Of a stretch of DNA of 64,000 nucleotides, positions 1 through 8,343 are shown piece after piece. The notes beneath the pieces are model-generated. The model did not search any database and was not told the DNA's origin. It saw nothing but the letters and a program-made list of their open reading frames with translations. Position 1 is the first letter of the stretch, and each line of letters opens with the position of its first letter. The DNA comes from Mycobacterium hubeiense (GTDB taxonomy: Bacteria; Actinomycetota; Actinomycetes; Mycobacteriales; Mycobacteriaceae), in assembly GCF_002838065.1 (NCBI RefSeq), contig NZ_PIZU01000009.1, forward strand, positions 1-64,000. The letters are read 5' to 3'. The position numbers were made by a program, and so were the translations under genes.

Positions 1-1
1 C

Positions 2-1018
2 AATGACGCCGACATCGTCATCGAGAGCGACGCGCAACATGGGGCGCTCTCGGAGTGGCGGGCCACGCTGATTGTGCGGGAGTCGGCGTGTTTGAGTGTG
101 GCCGATCGGCGGGCCTTGGATGCCGAGATGTGTGCGGATCTGGCCAATCTGGAGGGTAAGGGGGATAAGCGCATTGCCGCGGCGGCCAAGGAGATCGCCT
201 GTCGGCTCGATACCCAGGCGGTGGTGGATCGCGCCGCCAAGGCCGAGGCGGATCGGCGGGTGGGTATCCGGCCGGCCCCCGATGCGATGGTGTGGGTGAG
301 TGCGTTGTTGCCGGTGGCGCAGGGGGTGGGGGTGTATGCGGCGCTCAAACGCGCCGCCGACACCACGTTCGATGAGCGGTCGCGGGGTCAGGTGATGGCC
401 GACACCCTGGTGCAGCGGGTCACCGGGCGCCCCGCCGGGACGCCCGAGCCGGTGGCGGTGAATCTGGTGGTGACCGATCAGACGCTGCTGGGTGGGGATA
501 ACAGCGCGGCGATCGTGGACGGGTATGGCCCGATCCCCGCCGAGGTGGCGCGGCGCCTGGTGGGCGGCGCGGTGGCCGATGAGGGTTCGCGGGCCACGTT
601 GCGGCGGTTGTATGCCCATCCAACCTCGGGGGCGTTGGTGGCGATGGAGTCGCGGTCGCGGTTGTTCCCGAAAGGCTTGGCGAGGTTTATCGGGTTGCGG
701 GATCAGACCTGTCGCACACCGTATTGTGATGCGCCGATTCGGCATCGTGATCATGCCCAGCCGCGGAGTCGGGGTGGGCCGACCAGCGCGGCCAATGGGC
801 TCGGGGAGTGCGAGCGCTGCAACTACGTCAAGGAAGCACCGGGCTGGCGAGTCCGCGCGGGCACCGATGACAACGGCGCCCACACCGCGCAATTCGTCAC
901 CCCGACCGGGGCGACCTACCGCTCGACCGCGCCGCCGCTGCCCGGCGCGCCACTGATCACCATCAGCGAAGTCGAACTCAAAATCGGCATCGCCCTCACC
1001 GAACTCCACGCCGCCTAA
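2..1018 (+). CDS. DUF222/HNH endonuclease-domain protein (13E12-type), 5' end cut by window
   Basis: The reading frame is already open at base 2, upstream of the first in-frame start at 74, so the N-terminus lies outside the window. The C-terminal part carries an HNH-like nuclease module: a Cys pair around CRTPYC, then an RHRDHAQP segment, then ECERCNYVKE. This order is typical of the DUF222 + HNH proteins (13E12 repeat family) that occur in many copies in mycobacteria. The cellular role is unknown; many copies are associated with mobile DNA. The stop overlaps the convergent methyltransferase gene by 4 bp. The family call is good; nuclease activity is inferred only. Confidence 0.85.
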   Translation, partial: NDADIVIESDAQHGALSEWRATLIVRESACLSVADRRALDAEMCADLANLEGKGDKRIAAAAKEIACRLDTQAVVDRAAKAEADRRVGIRPAPDAMVWVSALLPVAQGVGVYAALKRAADTTFDERSRGQVMADTLVQRVTGRPAGTPEPVAVNLVVTDQTLLGGDNSAAIVDGYGPIPAEVARRLVGGAVADEGSRATLRRLYAHPTSGALVAMESRSRLFPKGLARFIGLRDQTCRTPYCDAPIRHRDHAQPRSRGGPTSAANGLGECERCNYVKEAPGWRVRAGTDDNGAHTAQFVTPTGATYRSTAPPLPGAPLITISEVELKIGIALTELHAA

Positions 1019-1512
1019 GCGACCGGCATCCACGGCGTCAGGCGTGGGATCCAGGCCCCGACATTGCGGCGGTACTCCTCGTACTGCTCGCCGTACGTCC
1101 GCACGAGCGTCGGTTCTTCGTACCAGCGGACGAATGATGCTGTGATGATCCATCCGATCGCGGCGTAGAGCACGAGCCACCAGCTGCCGAAGAGCAGTGC
1201 CTGCCCCAGGATCGCGATCAGCAGACCGAAATACATGGGGTTGCGGATGTAGCGGTTGAACCCGGTGACCACCAGCCGCTGTGTGGGCGCGATGGGCATC
1301 GGCGTGCCGCCGGCTTTGACGAACTCGACGAACGCATGCACCGGCGGCACGAGCCCCACGACGATCAGCACGGCGCCCACCACGATCCGCCACCACGGCG
1401 TGGACCCGGGCACCTGCCAATGAGTGATCAGCCAGGGGCCGAGGCCGACGAAGGTGCCCGGCGCGACGACGAAGAACGCGGCGGAACTGATTGCGGCGGC
1501 GGGTGTTCGCAC
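1015..1512 (-). CDS. isoprenylcysteine carboxyl methyltransferase-like membrane protein
   Basis: A 165-residue integral membrane protein with about four hydrophobic segments. The C-terminal half has the signature of the ICMT/phospholipid methyltransferase-like families: GFNRYIRNPMYFG followed by a re-entrant hydrophobic stretch and a YEEPTLVRTYGEQYEEYRR tail. Such proteins use S-adenosylmethionine at the membrane; the bacterial substrate is generally unknown. The GTG start at 1512 directly follows the VOC gene's TAG at 1513-1515, so the two are probably co-transcribed and translationally coupled. The substrate cannot be read from the sequence. Confidence 0.8.
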   Translation of the reverse strand: MRTPAAAISSAAFFVVAPGTFVGLGPWLITHWQVPGSTPWWRIVVGAVLIVVGLVPPVHAFVEFVKAGGTPMPIAPTQRLVVTGFNRYIRNPMYFGLLIAILGQALLFGSWWLVLYAAIGWIITASFVRWYEEPTLVRTYGEQYEEYRRNVGAWIPRLTPWMPVA

Positions 1513-1947
1513 CTAGCCAGTATTGGCTGGGATCTCCGCCAGCTGGGTCAATCGCACGCTATTGCCCGACGGGTCGCGGAAGCCGGAGTCAATGCCGTAC
1601 GGCATCTGGTGCGGCTCTTCGGTGAACTCCACCCCGCGAGCCCTGAGCTCCTCGAAGGAGCGCTGGCAATCGTCGGTCGTGAGGAACACCGTGCCGGCGA
1701 AGCCCTTCGCGGTGAGATCGAGTACTTGCCGTCGGGTGGTTTCATCCATGATGGGCGGGCCCGGCACGGCCATCAACACCAGCGAGACGTCGTTCTGTCC
1801 GGGCGGGCCGACCGTCAGCCACCGGAACGGCGTGTTGTCATCGGGAAGCGAAACATCTTGGCGCACTTCCATTCCGACCTTCTCGGTCCAGAATTTCAGT
1901 GCGACATCCTGGTCGTGAACCCATATCTGGGCGCTTGCGATTCTCAT
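1513..1947 (-). CDS. VOC (glyoxalase/dioxygenase superfamily) protein
   Basis: A 144-residue single-module vicinal oxygen chelate protein. It opens with MRIASAQIWVHDQDVALKFW and ends with GIDSGFRDPSGNSVRL, the usual beta-alpha-beta-beta-beta pattern with the DPSGN signature near the C-terminus. The ATG at 1947 was chosen over the longer open frame because homologous proteins start at this motif and the upstream frame runs into the AraC gene. A TAGCGT hexamer lies 7 nt upstream and could drive a leaderless mRNA. It lies between an AraC-type regulator and a membrane methyltransferase on the same strand. The substrate is unknown. Confidence 0.85.
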   Translation of the reverse strand: MRIASAQIWVHDQDVALKFWTEKVGMEVRQDVSLPDDNTPFRWLTVGPPGQNDVSLVLMAVPGPPIMDETTRRQVLDLTAKGFAGTVFLTTDDCQRSFEELRARGVEFTEEPHQMPYGIDSGFRDPSGNSVRLTQLAEIPANTG

Positions 1948-1957
1948 GGGCACGACG

Positions 1958-2413
1958 CTACGACGCCGGTCGTCGGCCCGTCTTCTCCCGGTGTGCTGTC
2001 TTGGGAACCCGGCTATCGGCAGGCGGCCGGGTGTCGCGTTTGAGAATGCAACTGGGCACCCGCGCGTACATGGCTGCCGGCGGCATGCTGGCACGGTACG
2101 CGGCCGGCGGCTTGCCGTACACCCGGGCGAAGCTCGTGGTGAAGGAGCCGACACTGGTCAACCCGACCATCGCACAGATCTCTGCCACCGAACGATCCGT
2201 CTGCCGCAACAGCGCCGCCGCCCGCTCCAGTCGCCGGGTCTGCAGATACGCCCGCGGCGACTCGCCGAACGTGCGGGTGAACATCCGGCTGAAGTGCGCC
2301 CGCGACAGCCCCGCCGCCGCGGCCAGGTCGTCGACGGTGATGGGCTCCGCGTAGCGCGCGTCGGCCAGGTCTTTGGCCCGCATGAGGTAGCGCGCGGGAG
2401 GAACCTGCGCCAT
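1958..2413 (-). CDS. AraC-family transcriptional regulator (short, DNA-binding domain)
   Basis: About 151 residues from the ATG at 2413. Nearly the whole protein is the double helix-turn-helix AraC/XylS domain: YAEPITVDDLAAAAGLSRAHFSRMF, then RLERAAALLRQTDRSVAEICAMVGL and the TSFARVYGKPPAAYR signature. There is no room for an N-terminal effector domain, so it is either a stand-alone HTH regulator or uses its short C-terminal tail. It ends 10 bp before the VOC gene, which it may co-regulate. The longer open frame to 2506 would run into the divergent rnpB gene, so the shorter start is preferred. Confidence 0.85.
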   Translation of the reverse strand: MAQVPPARYLMRAKDLADARYAEPITVDDLAAAAGLSRAHFSRMFTRTFGESPRAYLQTRRLERAAALLRQTDRSVAEICAMVGLTSVGSFTTSFARVYGKPPAAYRASMPPAAMYARVPSCILKRDTRPPADSRVPKTAHREKTGRRPAS

Positions 2414-2468
2414 GGCTTCAAGTATGGACTGCTCGCGAAACTGGCACCTGACGCAGTACGTTGGTATT

Positions 2469-2870
<402 letters not shown>

Positions 2871-2912
2871 TGCCATGTTCACCAGCCAATATCTTCGTTT
2901 CGAACGACCGTC

Positions 2913-2932
2913 GCTACGCAGGGGCTACGCAG
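2913..2932 (+). repeat. two 9-bp direct repeats phased by 11 bp, possible integrase arm sites
   Basis: GCTACGCAG occurs at 2913-2921 and again at 2924-2932, about one helical turn apart, between attL and the integrase remnant. Short phased repeats beside the core are typical of arm-type binding sites of tyrosine recombinases. The function is inferred from position only. Confidence 0.4.
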
Positions 2933-2951
2933 TAGATCGTACGATCCGGGT

Positions 2952-3029
2952 ATGAGCGCACCGCCTAAGAAACGCTCTGTACGGGCAGGCGTCGAAGACC
3001 TGTGGCATCATGCACCCCTTAAAGATTGA
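2952..3029 (+). pseudogene. N-terminal remnant of a tyrosine recombinase (integrase)
   Basis: A 25-codon frame from ATG 2952 to TGA 3027-3029, with an N-terminus MSAPPKKRSVRAGVEDLWHH. The basic stretch followed by RAGVEDxWH resembles the first residues of actinobacterial phage and ICE integrases, which continue with an arm-binding domain and a catalytic domain carrying the R-H-R-Y residues; all of that is missing here. It sits 80 bp inside attL and reads into the element, the usual place for int. The match is from memory of family N-termini, so the identity is probable rather than certain. Confidence 0.55.
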
Positions 3030-3048
3030 GCAGGTGTTCTAGCCTGCT
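3029..3048. other. small inverted repeat (6-bp stem) downstream of the SIR2 gene
   Basis: AGCAGG at 3029-3034 pairs with CCTGCT at 3043-3048 around an 8-nt loop. It lies between the integrase remnant and the SIR2 stop codon and could act as a weak terminator for either. There is no clear T-tract, so a termination role is uncertain. Confidence 0.3.
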
Positions 3049-3084
3049 GACAACTCTGACGGCCCGGTGTGGTGTACCGACCTT

Positions 3085-6000
3085 CTACCAATCGGCAGCG
3101 TTTGTCGCGCCGAGCCGCATGGCTTCGTTCACCAACTCGGTGAGGTCGGGCGGGGGATCGCCTTCACGGAGGCGAGGCATCAGCTCTCGGAGGTAGTGCC
3201 CGATGCCCCATTGCTGCCCACTAGTGTTCTTGAGCAGGTGGGTCAGTAGGCGAGCCCAGTCCTCGGCCTCGGCAGCAATGTCGAGGTCCATCAACCGATG
3301 AAGAAACCCTCCGTGCTGCTCGATGCCTGCCGCGGATGCCAGGACAAGGTCGATTGCCTCACTTCGGACTCCTGGCAGGCCGACGACCCAGCCGGCCGTG
3401 GCGGAGGCTTCGGCCGGAGTGAATGGTTGCGGCACGGACTGATTGCGACCCGACCAGTATGCGCGGATCCATCGATTCCATTGACTCGTTGCCTCACCGG
3501 CTTGAAGCTGTGTCAGCGCGTGCTCGACTTGTTGTGCCCACGAGACTCGAAGGTCTTCTGGCGCGGCGAGTACGAAGCGTGCCAACCACGTTGCCGGGTC
3601 CACGGAGGCGAACATCGCGATCGACGTCAAGTGCATCGCGAGCTGGCGACGGAGGTTCTCCGGAAACGCAGCGGTATGCGTCGTCGCGGTCAGGTAGTGC
3701 TCGAGTAGACCGGCCTCGAGCAGCCCGTCGTTCGCGCGCCCCCATGTGAGAAAGCCCTGCCATGCTGCCGCTGCCTGCTCCTCGCTTGTCCAGTCGAAGA
3801 GGGGAAGAAGCCGGGCTTCACACCAGTCGCGGTCCGCGCTGAAGAAGAAGTGCAATTGCGAGGAAAGGAAAGTTCGGGCCAGCAGTCCGTTACGGTCGTT
3901 GGCGGAGATCAGATGGTTGAGCTCTTTGGCGATTTCCCCCGGGAGGCCATCCCAAGTCGCCTCAGCTTGCGACCACTCCCACTGAACGACCTTTGTCCAG
4001 AACTCGGCCAGGTCACCTGCTGGGTGGTTGATCGCTTCCATCACAAGGTCAGCCCCACCGACGATCGAGCCCTCCGTAGGCGTCGTGGGCCATAGGGCGG
4101 ATGCCAGTGTCCGTGCTGATTCGTACTTATGCCAGGCGGTGGGGTGTTCGGGAGTTCCGCCGTTAGACAGCATGGCAGAGGCTGGCCTGCGAATCTCCTC
4201 GTGATCCCATCCCGCGATGGTTGCGAGAGCTTGCTCAACAAGGGCATCGCTCAGCGTCGCGCGATCCCAGCCATTGATGACTGCCGATCTGAACTCGCCA
4301 TCATCGTCTTGTAGAATTTGAGCGACGAGTAAGCCGTCCGCCGGATGCACTGTGACGCAGGCTTGCAGCGATCTTAGTGCGCCGGTCCAGGTTGGTCCTT
4401 GGAGTGCGTGCGTCTCTGCCTTGAACTCGCGAAGCCGAGCGAGCGCGGCCGTTGGTTCGTCGGCTATCAACTCGTGGAGCTCGGCTGCTGTGAAGGGCAA
4501 TGCATCCTCGACGAACCCAGACACGCTGTAGTGGTTGAGATCTGGGTGTTCCCTTCGGTCGTACTCGGGGTGTGCAGCCTGCGCTTCTTCAAATGCTTTG
4601 GCTGCCATCTGAAGTTTGGGTGCTGACTGTGCGAGCCAGCCGAGCAGGTTGTAGACCCGATAGGTGGACTGCTCACCGCCAGCGCCCCCCTCAGGACCGG
4701 CGATAGCAGCGTCTACAAGGCTGCGGGCCACGTCCTCGCTCGCAGATGGGAGAGCGTCCCTGATTAGCTGGAGCACTTCGTGCTGGACCGCCAGGTCCCA
4801 AAGAAGGTTCTGCACTAACAGCCAAGTCAACTTCCCATCGGGGCCGACGTCCGTTCGTACCCGCCAGCCGTGCACAGCAAGGCGTCGAAGGATCGCGTTG
4901 GGAGAGGATCTCCACACTTCTAGGTATTCCACTGCAAGGGAAAGATCATGGGACAGAGCCGCCTCGATCGAGTCGCGTGCTGCGTCAATCAGGACATCGA
5001 TGCGGTTGCGGTGGCTGTCTTGCTCGTGCCGCTCGATGGCTGATCGCGAGAACGAAATTCGATCGAATGACCTATCAGGATCCAATCCGCCAAGGCTTCG
5101 ATAGACCCGCGAAATCTGCTCCGTTGCCAGACTGAGGAGTTCGGCGAAGTGCTGATCGAGGACCGGGAAGAAGATCTTGGTCCAGTTGTCGGTGAGCCAA
5201 TACTCGTCGCCGCAGAGGTCGACTTCGAATCGGGGTTGGTCGGTGGCGTCACCGAAGTCAAACGCTGGTATCAGCAAGGGGCGGGTCCGATCCTCGAACA
5301 CCGTGAGTGCGAGATCGAAATTGTTCGTCCAGTCCTTGTCCACAAGCATCATGTCGAGCAGGTCATGTCGACGGGTCGGGGCGTTTTGAAGGACAAGCTG
5401 GAGCCATGGATTGAGCCACTTCGGGAACTCACCCTTGAAGGCGAAGAGGGTCTGGGTGATGACGTACCAGGTGTCTGGCGGCCATGACTTCTCGCGGAAG
5501 GCTCTCAGAACTCTCCCCGAGTACGCCTCGGTGAGGATGTACTGATCAGCGATCCAGGACATGAGGATCCTCGACGCTGGTTCGCTGGCTGTGTCGGGCG
5601 AGAACAAGCGAGGAAATGCAGGTTGGCCTTCGATCCACGCCAACCACCGATGGCCACGGTCGATGTCGACGAACCTTGCCTTCTCCGCGAAGTACCTGAT
5701 CCGGTCCGCGTGTTTGAGCGCCGCGTCGAGGTAGGAGACTTCCTCGGGGATCGTGGGCGGCTCCCCTGACACGAGGTCGGCAATTCGTGCGCGATGCTCG
5801 ATGTGCCCCATCGTCGCCAGTTCTCGCCATCGCTCCAGTGATGCGGGCAGAGCCGAGTGGTCGCCAGCCTCATTAGGGTATGAGATGGGTGTCAATCCCA
5901 ACCTGCGCCACTCTGCGTTCTGCTCATCGTCAGTTAGTACATATCGGTTGTGATTCGGTCCGAGAGAGCGGGCGAGATACTGCATCACGACGTCGCCATG

Positions 6001-6594
6001 GCTGTAGCCGATGAAGATGACCGTGAATCTCAAGAACATCCGCTCCAGGAACCGGGCAGCCCACGCCTCGCGCAGATAAGCGCGGCCAAAATCGGTGTCC
6101 GTAACCACGAGACGGCGGCTGGGCTGCGACAAAGACCCGTGGAGGTGCACGATCCCTTCGAAATCGTCACCGACGGGTAGAGCCGGAGCCTCGTAGACAT
6201 CATGATCGGCGGACAGGGAAATGGCTGCCGAGGTCAGGTGCCGGTCGTAGTTGGTCGTGACAATCTTAGGGGTCGGATACGCGGCAGCCAGCCCAGCGAT
6301 TGCGAGGTGAAGGGTGTTGGGCTGCGATCCGGCAAGGTCGATCGCGTTGGCGACGAGTTGGTGTACGTCGTTCCCGCGGTCCTGAAGGTGGCCGAGGAAC
6401 ACATCCGGGTGTCGGACCTCGTCGTCGGTCGGTTCGCGCCCGACGAGCGCGCCGATATTCCGCACCAGTTGCGCGAAGTCCGGCAGATTAGAGGGATGTG
6501 AACGAGATGCACCTGCTCCGACGAAGATCACCAGTTTGCCTGCTTCGGCGGCATCAAGAACGGGCTGGGGCACGTCGATGTCGCCGATCCACAT
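3085..6594 (-). CDS. large SIR2-domain protein, probable anti-phage NADase
   Basis: A protein of 1169 residues. Residues about 15-270 form a SIR2-like NAD-binding fold: VIFVGAGAS (22-30), TTNYD with Asn115, the HLHG motif with His152, and FIGYSHGD (194-201). These are the catalytic positions of defence sirtuins (DSR1/DSR2, ThsA, SIR2-HerA) that deplete NAD+ on phage infection. The remaining 900 residues are helical with no familiar enzyme motif and are probably the sensor/oligomerisation part; the last 300 recall the DUF4020 module often fused to SIR2, from memory. It has no partner gene. The start is 50 bp from attR, so the promoter is either very short or lies in the att region. Lower GC than neighbouring genes indicates transfer. 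Confidence 0.85.
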   Translation of the reverse strand: MWIGDIDVPQPVLDAAEAGKLVIFVGAGASRSHPSNLPDFAQLVRNIGALVGREPTDDEVRHPDVFLGHLQDRGNDVHQLVANAIDLAGSQPNTLHLAIAGLAAAYPTPKIVTTNYDRHLTSAAISLSADHDVYEAPALPVGDDFEGIVHLHGSLSQPSRRLVVTDTDFGRAYLREAWAARFLERMFLRFTVIFIGYSHGDVVMQYLARSLGPNHNRYVLTDDEQNAEWRRLGLTPISYPNEAGDHSALPASLERWRELATMGHIEHRARIADLVSGEPPTIPEEVSYLDAALKHADRIRYFAEKARFVDIDRGHRWLAWIEGQPAFPRLFSPDTASEPASRILMSWIADQYILTEAYSGRVLRAFREKSWPPDTWYVITQTLFAFKGEFPKWLNPWLQLVLQNAPTRRHDLLDMMLVDKDWTNNFDLALTVFEDRTRPLLIPAFDFGDATDQPRFEVDLCGDEYWLTDNWTKIFFPVLDQHFAELLSLATEQISRVYRSLGGLDPDRSFDRISFSRSAIERHEQDSHRNRIDVLIDAARDSIEAALSHDLSLAVEYLEVWRSSPNAILRRLAVHGWRVRTDVGPDGKLTWLLVQNLLWDLAVQHEVLQLIRDALPSASEDVARSLVDAAIAGPEGGAGGEQSTYRVYNLLGWLAQSAPKLQMAAKAFEEAQAAHPEYDRREHPDLNHYSVSGFVEDALPFTAAELHELIADEPTAALARLREFKAETHALQGPTWTGALRSLQACVTVHPADGLLVAQILQDDDGEFRSAVINGWDRATLSDALVEQALATIAGWDHEEIRRPASAMLSNGGTPEHPTAWHKYESARTLASALWPTTPTEGSIVGGADLVMEAINHPAGDLAEFWTKVVQWEWSQAEATWDGLPGEIAKELNHLISANDRNGLLARTFLSSQLHFFFSADRDWCEARLLPLFDWTSEEQAAAAWQGFLTWGRANDGLLEAGLLEHYLTATTHTAAFPENLRRQLAMHLTSIAMFASVDPATWLARFVLAAPEDLRVSWAQQVEHALTQLQAGEATSQWNRWIRAYWSGRNQSVPQPFTPAEASATAGWVVGLPGVRSEAIDLVLASAAGIEQHGGFLHRLMDLDIAAEAEDWARLLTHLLKNTSGQQWGIGHYLRELMPRLREGDPPPDLTELVNEAMRLGATNAADW

Positions 6595-6643
6595 GCGTCA
6601 ATTCTGGCCTACCGGCGAACTGGGAAGATGCCGAGAGGCAATC

Positions 6644-6671
6644 TCCGGCTTACAGGCCAGCTCGTCCGCCT
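6644..6671 (+). repeat. right attachment-site copy (attR), orphan rnpB 3' end
   Basis: Perfect 28-bp copy of 2844-2871 with no RNase P sequence before it. It lies between the start of the SIR2 gene (6594) and the stop of the CHAD gene (6674-6676). Without the element, the rnpB 3' end would be followed immediately by the convergent CHAD gene. Confidence 0.9.
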
Positions 6672-6673
6672 CG

Positions 6674-8170
6674 CTAGTCGGCCTTGCGCACCGATTTGTT
6701 CAGCCTCTTCAATGCATCGTCGAGCTGTTCGCGACAGCGCCGGGCCAAGTCGTCCTCCTGCTGATACAGCAGCCCGTAGGTGAAGGTGTCCTCCCCGGCG
6801 GCGTGCGCCGTCTCGGCCTGCTGGCTCAGATGCGTACGGCTGACGACGCTGTCCTGGTGGTCGCCCAACAAGGTCTGAATCACCTTGGCGCGATCGGCCA
6901 CCTTGTCGGCGCCCGTCGCCGCAGCGGTGTAGCGAAGTCGCTTGGCGCCCTTGCGTATTCGGTGCAGAGCCTCATCGCGCTCTTCCTCGGCGGCACTGGC
7001 CGCCCGCTTGGCCGCCTTGCGCACGCGTTTGTACGCCGAGTCGATGCTCACCTGCGGTGCCTCTTCGCCGGGCGGCGTCGGCGGCGGCTCGGCGGCCGCC
7101 AGCGCCTCGAGCGCATCGAGTAGCCGGAAGTAGCGCTGCGAGCGCATCGCCGTCAGAGACCGCCGCAGCCCCGCCTTGTACCGGCGTTTTGCGCCCTCGA
7201 CGAGTCGCTCGCGGATCGGGCCGCGAATCAGCTCCGCCGGCAGCTCGTCCAACGCGCGTTCGTATCGTTCGGCGAGCACCTCCGCGTCGCGGGCCACCCC
7301 CAAAACGGCGGCCAGCTGGCGCAATTCGTCCAGAATCCACGCGTCCCCCGCCGTTCCAGAGATTCCGAACGCGCCCTCCGAGGACTGCAGCAGGCTGCGG
7401 ATCTTGCGCGTCGTCACCCGCATCTGGTGCACCGCGTCATACGCGTCGGCGCGTACCGCGCGATCCCATACCAGTAGCTGTTCGACCTGCTCGGCCACCG
7501 CCCGGTGCACCGGATCCTTCGGTCTGACAGGGGCTTCGGCCGGCGCATCCGCGGCGGAGGCCAGCACCCGGGCCAGTTTCGAACCGTGTCCGGCGGGCAC
7601 GGCGCCGGCATCGAGGAGCCGATTCGCGAGTCGATCCAGCACATCGCCGGCGGTGCCGTCGAGCAGCTCGAGCTCCCACTCGCGCCACCGCTGCGACACA
7701 CCGTCGGGTTCGGCGGCCGCGGTCACTTGGTCGTCGCAGAACTCGGCGACCGCCGCGCCGTCGTGGCCGTAGAGCACGTCGACGGTGCGGTGGTTGGTGA
7801 TGCGCGCGACCGGAACCAGCGGCCGGTCCCGCACGAGGGCCAACACCACGTCGCGCAAAGCCTCCGGCACGCCCTCCTCGCCGTCGCCGAGCGGTGCGCG
7901 GATCTCGGTCCTGGCATCGGGTCCGGCCGGCAGTTTGAGATGCCACCCGGCGTCGTCCCCTCCGGTGCGACGGCGCAACGTGACGTGGTGTGCGGCCAGG
8001 GCACGCTCGGGTGTGTCGAAATAGACAGCATCGAGTTGCTGTGACGGCGACCGCTCGACTCGGGCCACCGCAGACAATCCGTCAAACGAGGGCGAGACGG
8101 TCTCGTCGACCACCTCGAATTTGCGTTCGACCTCGGTGTATTTGGAGGTTTCGGGCGAACTGGTGGCCAT
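6674..8170 (-). CDS. CYTH-CHAD domain protein
   Basis: A protein of 498 residues. The N-terminal CYTH domain has the ExExK motif (EVERK, about residues 13-17) and the acidic/basic strands that bind triphosphates. The C-terminal CHAD domain (about 215-498) is an all-helical bundle rich in conserved His, Arg and Lys, seen in HQMRVTTRKIRS and HRIRKGAKRLRY. CHAD domains bind polyphosphate; CYTH domains hydrolyse or bind tripolyphosphate-like ligands. ATG 8170 is chosen over GTG 8176 because a GAAGG ribosome site fits it better. The gene corresponds in position to Rv2226. It converges on rnpB and borders the right end of the element. Confidence 0.88.
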   Translation of the reverse strand: MATSSPETSKYTEVERKFEVVDETVSPSFDGLSAVARVERSPSQQLDAVYFDTPERALAAHHVTLRRRTGGDDAGWHLKLPAGPDARTEIRAPLGDGEEGVPEALRDVVLALVRDRPLVPVARITNHRTVDVLYGHDGAAVAEFCDDQVTAAAEPDGVSQRWREWELELLDGTAGDVLDRLANRLLDAGAVPAGHGSKLARVLASAADAPAEAPVRPKDPVHRAVAEQVEQLLVWDRAVRADAYDAVHQMRVTTRKIRSLLQSSEGAFGISGTAGDAWILDELRQLAAVLGVARDAEVLAERYERALDELPAELIRGPIRERLVEGAKRRYKAGLRRSLTAMRSQRYFRLLDALEALAAAEPPPTPPGEEAPQVSIDSAYKRVRKAAKRAASAAEEERDEALHRIRKGAKRLRYTAAATGADKVADRAKVIQTLLGDHQDSVVSRTHLSQQAETAHAAGEDTFTYGLLYQQEDDLARRCREQLDDALKRLNKSVRKAD

Positions 8171-8272
8171 CTTCACCTTCGTCGTGAGCCGCAGGAATTC
8201 TGGTGCGAAACTCAGCCTGCCATACCGAGATTAACGGCGATTTTTCCGGCACAGGGGTACCAGAGCACACCA

Positions 8273-8296
8273 AACCTTTAACGATCTCTTAAAGTT
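8273..8296. promoter_or_regulatory. AT-rich imperfect inverted repeat upstream of the acyl-AMP ligase gene
   Basis: AACCTTTAA at 8273-8281 mirrors TTAAAGTT at 8289-8296 around a 7-nt centre, with one extra base in the left arm. It is a locally AT-rich palindrome in the intergenic region between the divergent CHAD and ligase genes and may be an operator for an unlinked regulator. No regulator gene is adjacent. Confidence 0.35.
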
Positions 8297-8343
8297 GCTG
8301 TATGTGTCGGGAACCTGAGTCGCCGGCTGCCGGGCTGGCCACG

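Noticed and set aside
2..1018. DUF222/HNH gene as part of the rnpB element
   Set aside because: It lies 1.8 kb outside attL, beyond three ordinary genes, and there is no third copy of the 28-bp repeat near it.
2890..2912. LexA/SOS-box-like sequence (TTCGAACGACCG) in the island
   Set aside because: Only the left half fits TCGAAC-n4-GTTCGA; the right half reads GTCGCT.
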